Shown here: piece by piece, positions 37,585-46,180 of the stretch
Position numbering within the stretch: the stretch's first letter is position 1
How the letters are laid out: every line of letters begins with the position of its first letter
From: an uncultured Pontibacter sp.
GTDB taxonomy: Bacteria > Bacteroidota > Bacteroidia > Cytophagales > Hymenobacteraceae
Length of the DNA: 64,000 bases
Assembly: GCA_947499125.1 (NCBI GenBank)
Contig: CANMMP010000005.1
Location: 62,001 to 126,000 of the forward strand
Direction of reading: 5' to 3'
Notes under the pieces: generated by a model
What the model saw: the letters and a program-made list of their open reading frames with translations, nothing else
Databases searched by the model: none
Told to the model about the DNA's origin: nothing
Program-made: the position numbers and the translations under genes

Positions 37585-38058
37585 TTATTGCCAGAAAGTA
37601 TATTCGGGTTTAGTAAGATGGTAGAAAGTATAGGTAACAACAAACCCAAAAAGTACATGACTGAAAACCATCTCTACAAGGTATCTTTCAAGCTTTATAA
37701 GGGGTGGTTTCGGGTGGATCATGAAGAAGAAATACCAGATGATCATGGCAAAGATGCCGTTTGCAAAACCTATCAGCAGGCTCCAGGAGGCAGTGATTGT
37801 TCCTACTCCTGATTCCCAGAGGGCCAGGTAACCGATAGCGTAAAGTATACCAACTATAAAGTGAGCAAGCATACCCACCACCACCGCCGAAGTAGATCGT
37901 GAAAGGGAGCCATTAGGGTGAGTTCGGCCAAGCAGCATAGTGCCCAGCAACCTCGGCACCGGCATAATGCGCGGAGTTACCATAGAGAGTAGATGCAAGA
38001 CAATGCTCATGGCCAGGGTGCCAGCCAGTCCGGCAAGTATGGTGTAAATTAAATTCAC
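37585..38058 (-). CDS. Four-helix membrane protein of unknown function
   Basis: A 157-residue integral membrane protein with four hydrophobic helices (about 4-25, 57-78, 88-112 and 130-150). Residues 30-50 carry PRIMPVPRLLGTMLLGRTHP, a short conserved-looking loop. It resembles small DUF2938/DUF6789-like membrane proteins, but I cannot fix the family. It lies downstream of the UbiA gene in the same direction with a 58-base gap. Confidence 0.7.
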   Translation of the reverse strand: MNLIYTILAGLAGTLAMSIVLHLLSMVTPRIMPVPRLLGTMLLGRTHPNGSLSRSTSAVVVGMLAHFIVGILYAIGYLALWESGVGTITASWSLLIGFANGIFAMIIWYFFFMIHPKPPLIKLERYLVEMVFSHVLFGFVVTYTFYHLTKPEYTFWQ

Positions 38059-38116
38059 AGAGTTTTCTTTGTTTTATACATTATACGCGAAAGCTGTTTA
38101 TAGTTTTAGAGGGGCT

Positions 38117-38989
38117 TTACAGTTGTTTATAAACCAGCATCATTATAAAAGCCACGCTTATGCAAACCGACGATATTTTATTCATCAGCATAGTATTTTC
38201 GTAGTTTACGGCAGCGGCATTGCGTTGGGCCCGCACAAACCAGCTACTGAAAAAGTATAAGACCGGAGCGGTGGCAACTATAAAAATAATAATGTTCTGC
38301 AGCTGGTCGGAGGTAAAGTATAACCACAGCAGTAATCCCGACCCAATTAATAAGCTGATAGCCGCAAACAGGTAAGTTCCGTTTATGCCGAGCAAAAGGC
38401 TAAGTGTTTTATCGCCACGGCGTCTGTCTTCTTCGTGCTGGTAGATCTGAGTGAGCGGATATGAACCATACAAGAACAAGGTGCTTACTAAAGCAAAACC
38501 AGTGTTTGGCCAATTAGTTATCTCCGCAACAGGCGAGCCAACTCCCACCTGCACCATGGCAAATGTAAACGCCCCCTGGAAGAATGTAACTACCACTGTG
38601 CTAAGTATAGGGTACTTTTTCAGCCGGATGCCTTCGTAACTATAAGCCTTAGAAATGAGCAGGTATAATGCTACCAGTGCCGCAAACAAGGGCGATAAGA
38701 ACAAACTTAAAACAATAGCCAGCACATCAAAAAGCAAGACAAGGTGCATGAGCTGTCGGTTTACTTTTGGCGGATTCTTCAGGCCACCAATGCTGCCTTC
38801 GTCGCGGTCGTAGTAAGAGTTGTAGCCGTTGCTGGCGGGGTAAACCAGTAAGTGCAGTATCAGGAAAACAACGATAGCCCTGCTTATACTTACCTGTTCC
38901 AGGACGCTCAGCGCAAACCAGAAAACCGGCATCAGGTACACCGAAAAAGGGATACGCATCAGGGTAAAGGCGTCGCGGTAGGCTTGCAT
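38117..38989 (-). CDS. UbiA family prenyltransferase
   Basis: A 290-residue membrane prenyltransferase with about eight or nine helices. The first Asp-rich motif appears as NGYNSYYDRDEGSIGG (about 57-72), matching the N-x-x-x-D-x-x-x-D arrangement that binds the isoprenoid diphosphate. A second acidic stretch (YQHEEDRRRGDKTLSLLLG, about 185-203) follows. The acceptor cannot be named; UbiA enzymes make quinones, hemes or lipids. It starts 6 bases after a membrane-associated methyltransferase, suggesting the two modify one lipid-like product. Confidence 0.86.
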   Translation of the reverse strand: MQAYRDAFTLMRIPFSVYLMPVFWFALSVLEQVSISRAIVVFLILHLLVYPASNGYNSYYDRDEGSIGGLKNPPKVNRQLMHLVLLFDVLAIVLSLFLSPLFAALVALYLLISKAYSYEGIRLKKYPILSTVVVTFFQGAFTFAMVQVGVGSPVAEITNWPNTGFALVSTLFLYGSYPLTQIYQHEEDRRRGDKTLSLLLGINGTYLFAAISLLIGSGLLLWLYFTSDQLQNIIIFIVATAPVLYFFSSWFVRAQRNAAAVNYENTMLMNKISSVCISVAFIMMLVYKQL

Positions 38990-38995
38990 TATAGT

Positions 38996-39799
38996 TTATA
39001 GTTGCTGGTTGTATGTATCAGTTGGGTACCCGATGAGGTAAATAACGTGTTTCCCGGGCCTGTTGCCAACGCGGCCAGTTCGCCAGGTATAGTTAGGTGC
39101 CTGCACCTGTTGTAACATTTGTCTCAGGTGTGTTGGTGTATAAATGCGCAGCAGCGAAACAGTTCCATCCCATATAATGCCAAAAGGTATAAGCGGAATG
39201 ATGTACGTGAAAAATAACCTGCTCAGCTTAAACGGCCTGATAAATGGCGTAACTAAAACTATAACTATAGGAAAGGCCAGCCAAAGTAAGATCATCTCGA
39301 CCCAGCTTTTCTGAGCACCTTCAAAAATACCGATTGGAGCCCGTTTATCTGCGGCATCCTGTAAAATTTGCTTCGCTACGTTGGGTGGGAAATGATGAAA
39401 CGATGAAAAGATAGTCCGCACACCAGTTATGGTTCCGGGTACATTCGTGGCATCCACCGGCTGAGGTATAAAATCTATACTTCCGTGAGATTGTTTTTGT
39501 AAATACCGGTAAGCTTCCAGGTTAGGGTATAGGTCGGATAAGGTGATGCGTATTTGCTGCCCGGTTCGCCGGCTCAGGTCCTGCTGTATTGTTTCGATGC
39601 CGCCGCCAGCTCCGGAGCACAGGTCTGTGATATGTTTTTGGTTTGTGCGGGCCAATAATTCCTGGAGCAGGGGCAGGGCTGCTTCGTAGGCGTGGAGTTT
39701 GGTTATCATAAAACGCAGAAAATCCAGCATACCTTGCCGGATCACATGCGGAAACCAACGCTGGTCCTCCAGTTCAAAAAGTTGCAGGCGTAAATTCAC
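38996..39799 (-). CDS. SAM-dependent methyltransferase with membrane helices
   Basis: A 267-residue protein whose first half is a class I methyltransferase, with the SAM loop DLCSGAGGG at residues 59-67 and an acidic strand end in TLSDLYPN. After it come two hydrophobic helices (about 166-185 and 195-212) that should anchor it in the inner membrane, then a soluble tail. A methyltransferase with embedded helices is uncommon. It is directly upstream of the UbiA prenyltransferase, so methylation of a prenylated product is a reasonable guess. Confidence 0.75.
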   Translation of the reverse strand: MNLRLQLFELEDQRWFPHVIRQGMLDFLRFMITKLHAYEAALPLLQELLARTNQKHITDLCSGAGGGIETIQQDLSRRTGQQIRITLSDLYPNLEAYRYLQKQSHGSIDFIPQPVDATNVPGTITGVRTIFSSFHHFPPNVAKQILQDAADKRAPIGIFEGAQKSWVEMILLWLAFPIVIVLVTPFIRPFKLSRLFFTYIIPLIPFGIIWDGTVSLLRIYTPTHLRQMLQQVQAPNYTWRTGRVGNRPGKHVIYLIGYPTDTYNQQL

Positions 39800-39903
39800 G
39801 TACTTTTTTTAGCACATACTACGCTACCTGCTATTTGGTTATATATAGAAGCGCTGCGTTAAAATATCCTGCTCCCAGATAGGCTTGTAGCACCCGATAG
39901 GCT

Positions 39904-40407
39904 TTACTTACTTTCTTGCTGGCGAACTATAAAACTATAGTTGTCGCCGGTATTGCTAAAGAGCTGCCACTCGGTTTCCTGGGGTTTTGCGGGATCTGGA
40001 GTAACTATAAGTTTGGCGCCGTACTCAAAGTAAAGTATAAAACCATTGTTGTCGGCAGGTTCAGCTGTTTGCGGCGACATGGCACCACCGGCATTTATAA
40101 GTTGCTGCAGGCGCTGGTCGCGCAGGTTGCCACCCGGTATTTTCCAGTCGAATTTAGGAGAAGGCAGGCCGGCTTCGCGTTTGCGCATAAACACCTCGCT
40201 GTGCTTGATCGTGTCGTCGTTAGGCAGCACAAGTTGCCACGGGCAGTTAAGCGCAAGAGTTATTTCGCCTACATCTAAAACAAGGCCTTGTGGTGTAGTA
40301 TACTGTGCTTTGCCAAAATGGAAGAACTGTGTAAGTTCGGAGCGTGTTGCTTTGGTAAGCGGCAAGCCTGTCAGCCGGGCTAAAGCCTGTTGCAGTGGCG
40401 TTTGCAT
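39904..40407 (-). CDS. Hypothetical protein
   Basis: A 167-residue soluble protein I do not recognise. No signal peptide or membrane helix. It begins LQQALARLTGLPLTKATRSE and contains WQLVLPNDDTIKHSEVFMRK and FDWKIPGGNLRDQRLQQLIN. The alternation of strands suggests a small beta-rich domain. A TATATTTG promoter box 37 bases upstream supports expression as its own unit. Confidence 0.7.
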   Translation of the reverse strand: MQTPLQQALARLTGLPLTKATRSELTQFFHFGKAQYTTPQGLVLDVGEITLALNCPWQLVLPNDDTIKHSEVFMRKREAGLPSPKFDWKIPGGNLRDQRLQQLINAGGAMSPQTAEPADNNGFILYFEYGAKLIVTPDPAKPQETEWQLFSNTGDNYSFIVRQQESK

Positions 40408-40443
40408 AAACTATAACGGTAGGAGTTGAACAGCAATTTTGCA

Positions 40444-40451
40444 CAAATATA
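40444..40451 (-). promoter_or_regulatory. -7 promoter box of the hypothetical gene at 39904
   Basis: The minus strand reads TATATTTG, 37 bases before the start at 40407. Confidence 0.55.
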
Positions 40452-40523
40452 GGTAGTATCGGGGTAGCAGCGACTGTTTACTAAGTTTTATCTTCAACAA
40501 GACTGATTGTAGAGTATAAGAAG

Positions 40524-40531
40524 TATATTTG
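40524..40531 (+). promoter_or_regulatory. -7 promoter box of the class A PBP gene
   Basis: TATATTTG lies 61 bases before the ATG at 40592, diverging from the minus-strand box about 75 bases away. Confidence 0.6.
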
Positions 40532-40591
40532 TACCAATTTCGAAAGAAGTGCCAGGTATAATTACAGGGTTTTTGTCCCGCTTTTAAATAC

Positions 40592-42946
40592 ATGCCCAAA
40601 GAGCAAAAATTAAATAAAATAGAAGAGACCACAAGTGTTTATCAAGGTATCGTCCGGTTTATCTGGCGAAGCTTTATAGTTGTTTTTGTGGTGATCGTGG
40701 GCTACCTGCTAAGTGTGGAAGTTAACCTGCTATACTTGTTTGGTACCTCGCCAAGCCTGGATAAACTGGAGAACCCGCGAAGCGACCAGGCCTCTGAGCT
40801 ATACACAGCCGATGGTCAGCTAATAGGTAAATACTTTAAGGAGAACCGCAGCCCGGTTGGTTACGAAAAGATGTCTCCGGTACTATTGAAGGCCCTGGTT
40901 GCAACGGAGGATATCCGCTTTTACGAACATGCCGGCATCGACCCGCAGGCTATACTTTCGGCTGTTTATGGCAGTTTTAAAGGCGAAGCGCGTGGAGCCA
41001 GTACCATTACGCAGCAGTTAGCCAAAAACCTGTACAAAACCCGCACCGACGATACCCGTGGAGTGTTAGGGCACGTACCCGGCCTCAACCTGGTCATCTC
41101 TAAAACAAAAGAGTGGCTTACCGCTATAAAACTGGAGCAACGCTATACAAAGCAAGAGATACTGGCCATGTACCTGAATACGGTAGATTTTGGAAGTAAC
41201 TCGTTCGGTATAAAAGTAGCTTCCAAAACGTTTTTCGCCACCTCCCCGGATAGCCTGAAGACCGAAGAAGCCGCTGTGCTGGTTGGTTTACTGAAAGCCC
41301 CGACATACTATAGCCCACGCTTTAACCCCGAGAACGCGACCCGCCGCCGTAATACGGTGTTGGAGCAAATGGCTAAGTATAACTTTATAGCTAAAGCCGA
41401 AGCCGACTCGCTTACAAAGTTGCCACTGGAGCTAAGGTATAGTGTAGAAAACCACTACGATGGCCCTGCTACATACTTCCGGGGTGCTGTAGCCGACTAC
41501 CTGAAAGAATGGTGCAAGCAGAATGGCTACGACCTGTACCGCGATGGCCTGAAGATCTACACAACTATAGATTCGCGTATGCAGGCGCATGCCGAAGAAG
41601 CTATGGAAGAGCATATGCGCACCCTGCAGCGCAGGTTTAATAACCACTGGCAGGGCAAAAACCCATGGGTAGACGAGAACAACCGCGAAATACCTGGTTT
41701 TATAGAAGAAACTATAAAACGAACCGCCTATTATAAGCGCCTGAAGAAGAAACACGGCAACGATGTAGCAGCCATTAACCGCGAACTAAATACCCCGCGC
41801 GAAATGATGGTATTTACCTGGGATAATGACTCGCTTGAGAAGAAAGTAACCATGAGCCCGCTGGATTCGCTGCGCTACTATAAGCGTTTCCTGCATGGCG
41901 GCATGATGACCATGGATCCATATACCGGCCATATTAAAGCCTGGGTTGGTGGCATCAACTTTAAGTACTTTAAATACGACCACGTAAAACAGGCACGTCG
42001 CCAGCCGGGTTCTACTTTTAAGCCTTTTGTATATGTTGCTGCTATTGATGGTGGTTACTCGCCCTGCGATAAAATAGTGGACCAGCGCATAACTATAAAC
42101 TATGTAGAGAAAGGCGAAAAGAAAAGCTGGTCGCCTACAAATGCCGACTGGGAATATACCGGTGCCCCAATGACCTTACGCCGCGCCATGGGCAAATCGG
42201 TTAACTCGGTTACTGCACAACTCACTGAAAAGATCGGTTGGGAAACTGTAGTAAAATACGCACACCGCTTAGGTATAAACAGCCCTTTGGATGAAGTTCC
42301 TTCTATAGGTTTGGGCCCGAGCGATGTGTCGATCTATGATATGGTGGGAGCTTATAGTACGTTCCCGAACCAGGGTTTCCATACCAAGCCTATGTTCATT
42401 ACCCGCATCGAAGACCGCAACGGCAACCTGATACACCAGTTTATACCAAAACAGAAAAAAGTGCTGAGCGAAGAAACAGCCTTTTTAATGATGCATATGC
42501 TGAAAGGCGGTATAGAGGAACCGGGCGGAACCTCACAGGCGCTTTGGGAATACGACCTCTGGAAAGGAAACGAAATTGGCGGCAAGACCGGAACTACGTC
42601 AAACCACTCGGATGGCTGGTTTATGGGTGTTACAAAAGACCTGGTAACTGGTGTGTGGGTTGGTGGCGAAGACCGAAGTATACATTTCCGGACATCTAAC
42701 TTAGGAGAAGGCTCTAAGACAGCTTTGCCGGTGTTTGGCTTATACATGGAGCGTATTTACCAGGACAAGGACCTGGGCTATACAATGGGCCGCTTCCCGG
42801 GGCCTACTGTTAAGATCAGCAAGAAGTATAACTGCACAACGGTACTGCCAAAACAAGTCCCGGACTCGCTTTCCTTGGATCCGAACCTGCAGCTATTTGA
42901 TATCCTGGAAAGGCTGAACAGCGAAGGTGCACCTCCCGAACTATAA
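40592..42946 (+). CDS. Class A penicillin-binding protein (PBP1A type)
   Basis: A 784-residue bifunctional peptidoglycan synthase. After a membrane anchor (about 30-50), the glycosyltransferase 51 domain shows ATEDIRFYEHAGIDPQAI and GASTITQQLAKNLYK. The transpeptidase domain has the active-site serine in QPGSTFKP, the SxN motif in GKSVNSV and KTG in IGGKTGTTSN. All catalytic residues appear intact. Length is normal for PBP1A. Preceded by its own promoter and followed by a long symmetric terminator. Confidence 0.95.
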   Translation: MPKEQKLNKIEETTSVYQGIVRFIWRSFIVVFVVIVGYLLSVEVNLLYLFGTSPSLDKLENPRSDQASELYTADGQLIGKYFKENRSPVGYEKMSPVLLKALVATEDIRFYEHAGIDPQAILSAVYGSFKGEARGASTITQQLAKNLYKTRTDDTRGVLGHVPGLNLVISKTKEWLTAIKLEQRYTKQEILAMYLNTVDFGSNSFGIKVASKTFFATSPDSLKTEEAAVLVGLLKAPTYYSPRFNPENATRRRNTVLEQMAKYNFIAKAEADSLTKLPLELRYSVENHYDGPATYFRGAVADYLKEWCKQNGYDLYRDGLKIYTTIDSRMQAHAEEAMEEHMRTLQRRFNNHWQGKNPWVDENNREIPGFIEETIKRTAYYKRLKKKHGNDVAAINRELNTPREMMVFTWDNDSLEKKVTMSPLDSLRYYKRFLHGGMMTMDPYTGHIKAWVGGINFKYFKYDHVKQARRQPGSTFKPFVYVAAIDGGYSPCDKIVDQRITINYVEKGEKKSWSPTNADWEYTGAPMTLRRAMGKSVNSVTAQLTEKIGWETVVKYAHRLGINSPLDEVPSIGLGPSDVSIYDMVGAYSTFPNQGFHTKPMFITRIEDRNGNLIHQFIPKQKKVLSEETAFLMMHMLKGGIEEPGGTSQALWEYDLWKGNEIGGKTGTTSNHSDGWFMGVTKDLVTGVWVGGEDRSIHFRTSNLGEGSKTALPVFGLYMERIYQDKDLGYTMGRFPGPTVKISKKYNCTTVLPKQVPDSLSLDPNLQLFDILERLNSEGAPPEL

Positions 42947-42951
42947 CTTTA

Positions 42952-43000
42952 AAACTATAAAAGGCCGGCTAACGCAATGTTAACCGGCCTTTTATAGTTT
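42952..43000. terminator. Bidirectional terminator built from an inverted AACTATA/TATAGTT pair
   Basis: Two 22-base arms pair with a single mismatch around a GCAAT loop, with core AAAGGCCGG/CCGGCCTTT. The base of the stem is AACTATA (42953-42959) paired exactly with TATAGTT (42993-42999). It separates the converging PBP and epimerase genes. Confidence 0.93.
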
Positions 43001-43012
43001 ATGGGGTTTTTC

Positions 43013-43924
43013 TTACTTTTCAGCGTAAAACGATTCCAGCGCTTCGTCGAGGTAGTTATATTCAAACGTGAAGCCGGTTTGCAGTACTTTGTTAGCACTT
43101 ACGCGCTGGCTTGCCAGTATCACTTCGCTCTTTTTTCCTAACACCAGGTTAAGGGCAAACTCCGGTACTTTAGGCAGCACCAGTGGCTTATGCATGGCTT
43201 CAGCCAGTTCTTTGGTAAACTCCTTATTCGTAACCGGGTGCGGTGCTACGGCATTGTAAACGCCCTCCATCTGGGTGTCTTCTATAGCTCTTATAAAAAG
43301 GCGACAGGCATCATCAATATGTATCCAGGACATAAACTGTTTGCCCGAACCTAAAGGCGCTCCAGCCATCATTTTAATAGGCTTAGCCATTTGCGGTAGC
43401 GCACCGCCTTCTTTGCTCAGCACAATGCCCAGCCTAAGTATAACGGTCCGCAGGTCAAGGTTTTTAAACTGCCACGCCGATTGCTCCCAGGCTTTACATA
43501 CTTCAGCCAGAAAATCATCCGCTTCTATACTTTCCTCGGATACAAGCTGGTCGCCGGAGTCGCCGTAAATACCTACAGCTGAAGCCGAGATAATACCTTT
43601 AACATGATTTTCTACTTTCTGAAGGCACTTATGAAGCAGGTTGGCACTATCTACGCGGCTATTCAGAATTACCTGCTTACGCTCTTCCGTCCACTTTTCG
43701 TCGGCTACACCGGCACCGGCCAGGTGAATAATGTAATCGGCATAGGCTATAGCATTTTCGTCTATATACTGCTCCTTAATATCCCAGCGGAAGGATTTAT
43801 ACTTCGAAAACTTATCCGGGTCCCTGCTCAGGTGTGCTACTTCGTAGCCCTGATCGATGAGCATCTCTGATAGGCGGGTGCCTACCAGGCCAGAGCCACC
43901 GGTAATGAGTATCTTTTCGGGCAT
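43013..43924 (-). CDS. TIGR01777 family epimerase (SDR39U1-like)
   Basis: A 303-residue extended short-chain dehydrogenase fold. The NAD(P)-binding motif is ILITGGSGLVGTRLSEMLI (residues 4-22). Further family features are IIHLAGAGVADEKWTEERK, SASAVGIYGDSGDQ with the active-site Tyr, and WIHIDDACRLFIRAIED. The C-terminal segment with EVILASQRVSANKVLQTGF is the DUF1731 tail of the family. Biological substrate unknown. Confidence 0.92.
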   Translation of the reverse strand: MPEKILITGGSGLVGTRLSEMLIDQGYEVAHLSRDPDKFSKYKSFRWDIKEQYIDENAIAYADYIIHLAGAGVADEKWTEERKQVILNSRVDSANLLHKCLQKVENHVKGIISASAVGIYGDSGDQLVSEESIEADDFLAEVCKAWEQSAWQFKNLDLRTVILRLGIVLSKEGGALPQMAKPIKMMAGAPLGSGKQFMSWIHIDDACRLFIRAIEDTQMEGVYNAVAPHPVTNKEFTKELAEAMHKPLVLPKVPEFALNLVLGKKSEVILASQRVSANKVLQTGFTFEYNYLDEALESFYAEK

Positions 43925-44028
43925 AATGAGTTGTTATAAAGCTACATATAGAAGATACACTATACGTGATGTACGTATACTTTCGTTGTGCTTTGTTTAG
44001 TTATAGCTTCCTTAAGGAGTGTAAAAGG

Positions 44029-44694
44029 TTATTTTTTACGGATATGGCTCAGGAATTCGTTACGATACTGGTCCTCGCTGAACAGGCCGCTGTACTCAGC
44101 TGTGATAGTACTGCTGGTAACATCGTTCACGCCACGGCTCATTACACACAGGTGGTCGGCTTCTATCAGCACAGCCACGTTCTCAGTTTGTAATGCCTGC
44201 TTCAGTTCGTCAGCTATCTGCATGGTCATACGTTCCTGCACTTGCGGGCGACGGGCATAATACTGCACAATGCGGTTCAGCTTCGATAAGCCTATTACGT
44301 GCTCGCCTGGCATATACGCCACATGCGCTTTTCCAATTATCGGCACAAAATGGTGCTCGCACGACGAGTAAAGCGTAATATCGCGCTCTACCAGCATGCG
44401 GTTATACTTATACTTGTTCTCGAATCGGCGGATATCCGGTTTGTTGGCTGGGTTAAGCCCCTGAAAGATCTCTTTCACATACATTTTAGCAACACGGTGC
44501 GGCGTACCTTTCAGACTGTCGTCAGTCAGGTCGAGGCCAAGCGTATGCATTATCTCATGAAAATGGCCTTCAATGATCTTGATCTTCTCCTGGTCCGTCA
44601 GGTCAAATGCATCAGGGCGTAGCGGTGTATCCAACGAGCTCATCATGTGGTCGTCAATAGCTTCCTTGTCGTTATCGAGCTCCTGGTTATCCAT
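44029..44694 (-). CDS. folE: GTP cyclohydrolase I
   Basis: A 221-residue enzyme converting GTP to dihydroneopterin triphosphate, for folate and queuosine. Zinc ligands are in SSCEHHFVPIIGKAHVAYMP and in EADHLCVMSRGVND. I place the start at the ATG at 44694, which overlaps the stop of queD by 8 bases; an ATG 30 bases further upstream is possible but would overlap queD by 38 bases. Residues 1-40 are an acidic non-conserved leader. The pairing with queD points to queuosine precursor synthesis as one use. Confidence 0.95.
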   Translation of the reverse strand: MDNQELDNDKEAIDDHMMSSLDTPLRPDAFDLTDQEKIKIIEGHFHEIMHTLGLDLTDDSLKGTPHRVAKMYVKEIFQGLNPANKPDIRRFENKYKYNRMLVERDITLYSSCEHHFVPIIGKAHVAYMPGEHVIGLSKLNRIVQYYARRPQVQERMTMQIADELKQALQTENVAVLIEADHLCVMSRGVNDVTSSTITAEYSGLFSEDQYRNEFLSHIRKK

Positions 44695-45094
44695 TATATT
44701 CAACAAAGTTTCGTTCAGTTTCATAAAGGGTAATGCCTAAGGCGTATTGATCGCTGATATGGGGCCTTAACAGGTTCCAGATGGTTATAGCAATGTTCTC
44801 GGCCGTAGGGTTCAAATCTTTAAATTCTTCGGTGTCCAGGTTCAGGTTCTTATGGTCGAAGCGAAGTATAATTTCGTCCTTTATAAGCGTGCTCAGCTTT
44901 TTCAGGTCGTACACATACCCTGTTTCTTCCTGCACCGGGCCAGTCAGTTTTACAATAAGCTCATAGTTGTGGCCATGGTAGTTTGGGTTGCTGCACTTAT
45001 CAAACACAGCTTCGTTCTGCTCGTCTGTCCAGTTGGCGTTATACAGGCGGTGCGCTGCGTTAAAGTGTTCTTTCCGGCAAACAGTTACTTTCAT
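44687..45094 (-). CDS. queD: 6-carboxytetrahydropterin synthase
   Basis: A 135-residue QueD/PTPS-family enzyme acting on dihydroneopterin triphosphate in queuosine synthesis. The zinc histidines are in HFNAAH and HGHNY, and the catalytic Cys precedes them in KCSNPNYHGHNY. DLKKLSTLIKDEIILRFDHK is the conserved helix. It lies upstream of folE and overlaps it, so the two steps of one pathway are coupled. Promoter TATCTTTG 40 bases upstream. Confidence 0.93.
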   Translation of the reverse strand: MKVTVCRKEHFNAAHRLYNANWTDEQNEAVFDKCSNPNYHGHNYELIVKLTGPVQEETGYVYDLKKLSTLIKDEIILRFDHKNLNLDTEEFKDLNPTAENIAITIWNLLRPHISDQYALGITLYETERNFVEYNG

Positions 45095-45134
45095 AGTATA
45101 GTCAACAACCTCTGGCTGGCAAATGTTATAAGCA

Positions 45135-45142
45135 CAAAGATA
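45135..45142 (-). promoter_or_regulatory. -7 promoter box of queD-folE
   Basis: The minus strand reads TATCTTTG, an exact TAnnTTTG match, 40 bases before queD. Confidence 0.6.
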
Positions 45143-45314
45143 CAGAAATTATATACGTTGCTAAAAGATTGCAAAGGTAGGTAGTCGCGGGGAAAGGCAA
45201 CGCAAATTTTTAACTAAATTAGTGTAGCTGGTAATCAGGTTTATCAATTGATTTTTATATTTTCGTAGCGATGCTTTAAAGCACGCATCAATACATTTAA
45301 TCCAACCTATATTT

Positions 45315-46025
45315 ATGAAACTGAAAGCTTTACTACTGGGGCTACTATGTATGGTAGCCGGTTTGAGTTATGCCCAGACTGGGCGGGTAGAGGAGAAAGA
45401 GCAAACCGTGAACGGGGTAAACAGGCGTGGCCAGCAGCTCACTGTGCAGCTTGATCCTAAATTGGTAGAAAACCTGTGGAAAGACGAATTGTCGGCCGGT
45501 AAAAACAAAAAGAAGCTTAAGTATTCGAAGGGCGTTTATACGTTAGAAGGCGCTGTGCTGGACACTATTACAGCGGAGCCGATGCGCATTATAACAACAG
45601 TTGGCAGCGATGCCCAGGGAAGTTATGTGTGGTGGTCGTTGGATATGGGTGTGGCGTATGTAGATAAGAGCGCTACTCCGCAGGAATATGCCGCCGCCGA
45701 GGGTTTTATGTTAGCCTTCGCTCGCAAAGCTTACAAAGAAGATATTTTTAGGCAGATAAACCAGGCCGAAGAAGTACTGAAAGCTACAAAGGAGGAGCAG
45801 GCACGCGTTGCCAAACAAGCCAAAGACATACAAGGCAGTATCGAGAAAAACCACCAACGCAAGTTGCAACTGGAAGCCGAGCTTGTAAAAAATGCCGAAG
45901 ACCTGAAAAAGCTGGAGCAGGAAGTACAGCATAACCTGAAGCAGCAGGACGCCAGCAAAAAGCAGGTTGAAGAAATGGAGAAAGCAGTTGATGCCGTAAG
46001 AGCCAAGTTACTGCAAGTAAAGTAG
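45315..46025 (+). CDS. Exported coiled-coil protein
   Basis: A 236-residue protein with a signal peptide (KLKALLLGLLCMVAGLSYA, cleaved near 20). Residues 25-130 form a globular part with KYSKGVYTLEGAVLDTITAE and SYVWWSLDMGVAYVDKSA. Residues about 145-233 are one continuous heptad-rich coiled coil (KATKEEQARVAKQAKDIQGS and on). It probably oligomerises in the periplasm. No family name recognised. A 7/8 match to the -7 box (TATTTTCG, about 45259-45266) is upstream. Confidence 0.75.
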   Translation: MKLKALLLGLLCMVAGLSYAQTGRVEEKEQTVNGVNRRGQQLTVQLDPKLVENLWKDELSAGKNKKKLKYSKGVYTLEGAVLDTITAEPMRIITTVGSDAQGSYVWWSLDMGVAYVDKSATPQEYAAAEGFMLAFARKAYKEDIFRQINQAEEVLKATKEEQARVAKQAKDIQGSIEKNHQRKLQLEAELVKNAEDLKKLEQEVQHNLKQQDASKKQVEEMEKAVDAVRAKLLQVK

Positions 46026-46051
46026 TAACTATAAACTATAGTTTATATCAG

Positions 46052-46085
46052 AAGCCAGTTGCAGCGATGTAACTGGCTTTTGTTG
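46052..46085 (+). terminator. Terminator of the coiled-coil gene
   Basis: AAGCCAGTT pairs with AACTGGCTT across a 10-base loop, then T-rich sequence. AACTATA (46027-46033) and TATAGTT (46088-46094) flank it as an inverted pair. Confidence 0.85.
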
Positions 46086-46180
46086 TTTATAGTTATAAAT
46101 AACAGGTCTTTATTATCCTGACTTTTGTTTCATCTCAAGCAGAACAGAGGTATCTTATAAGTAATATAGTTGTCTTAATC

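Noticed and set aside
37507..37812. A 101-codon plus-strand frame after rho
   Set aside because: It starts at the rho terminator and runs antisense to the four-helix membrane protein gene.
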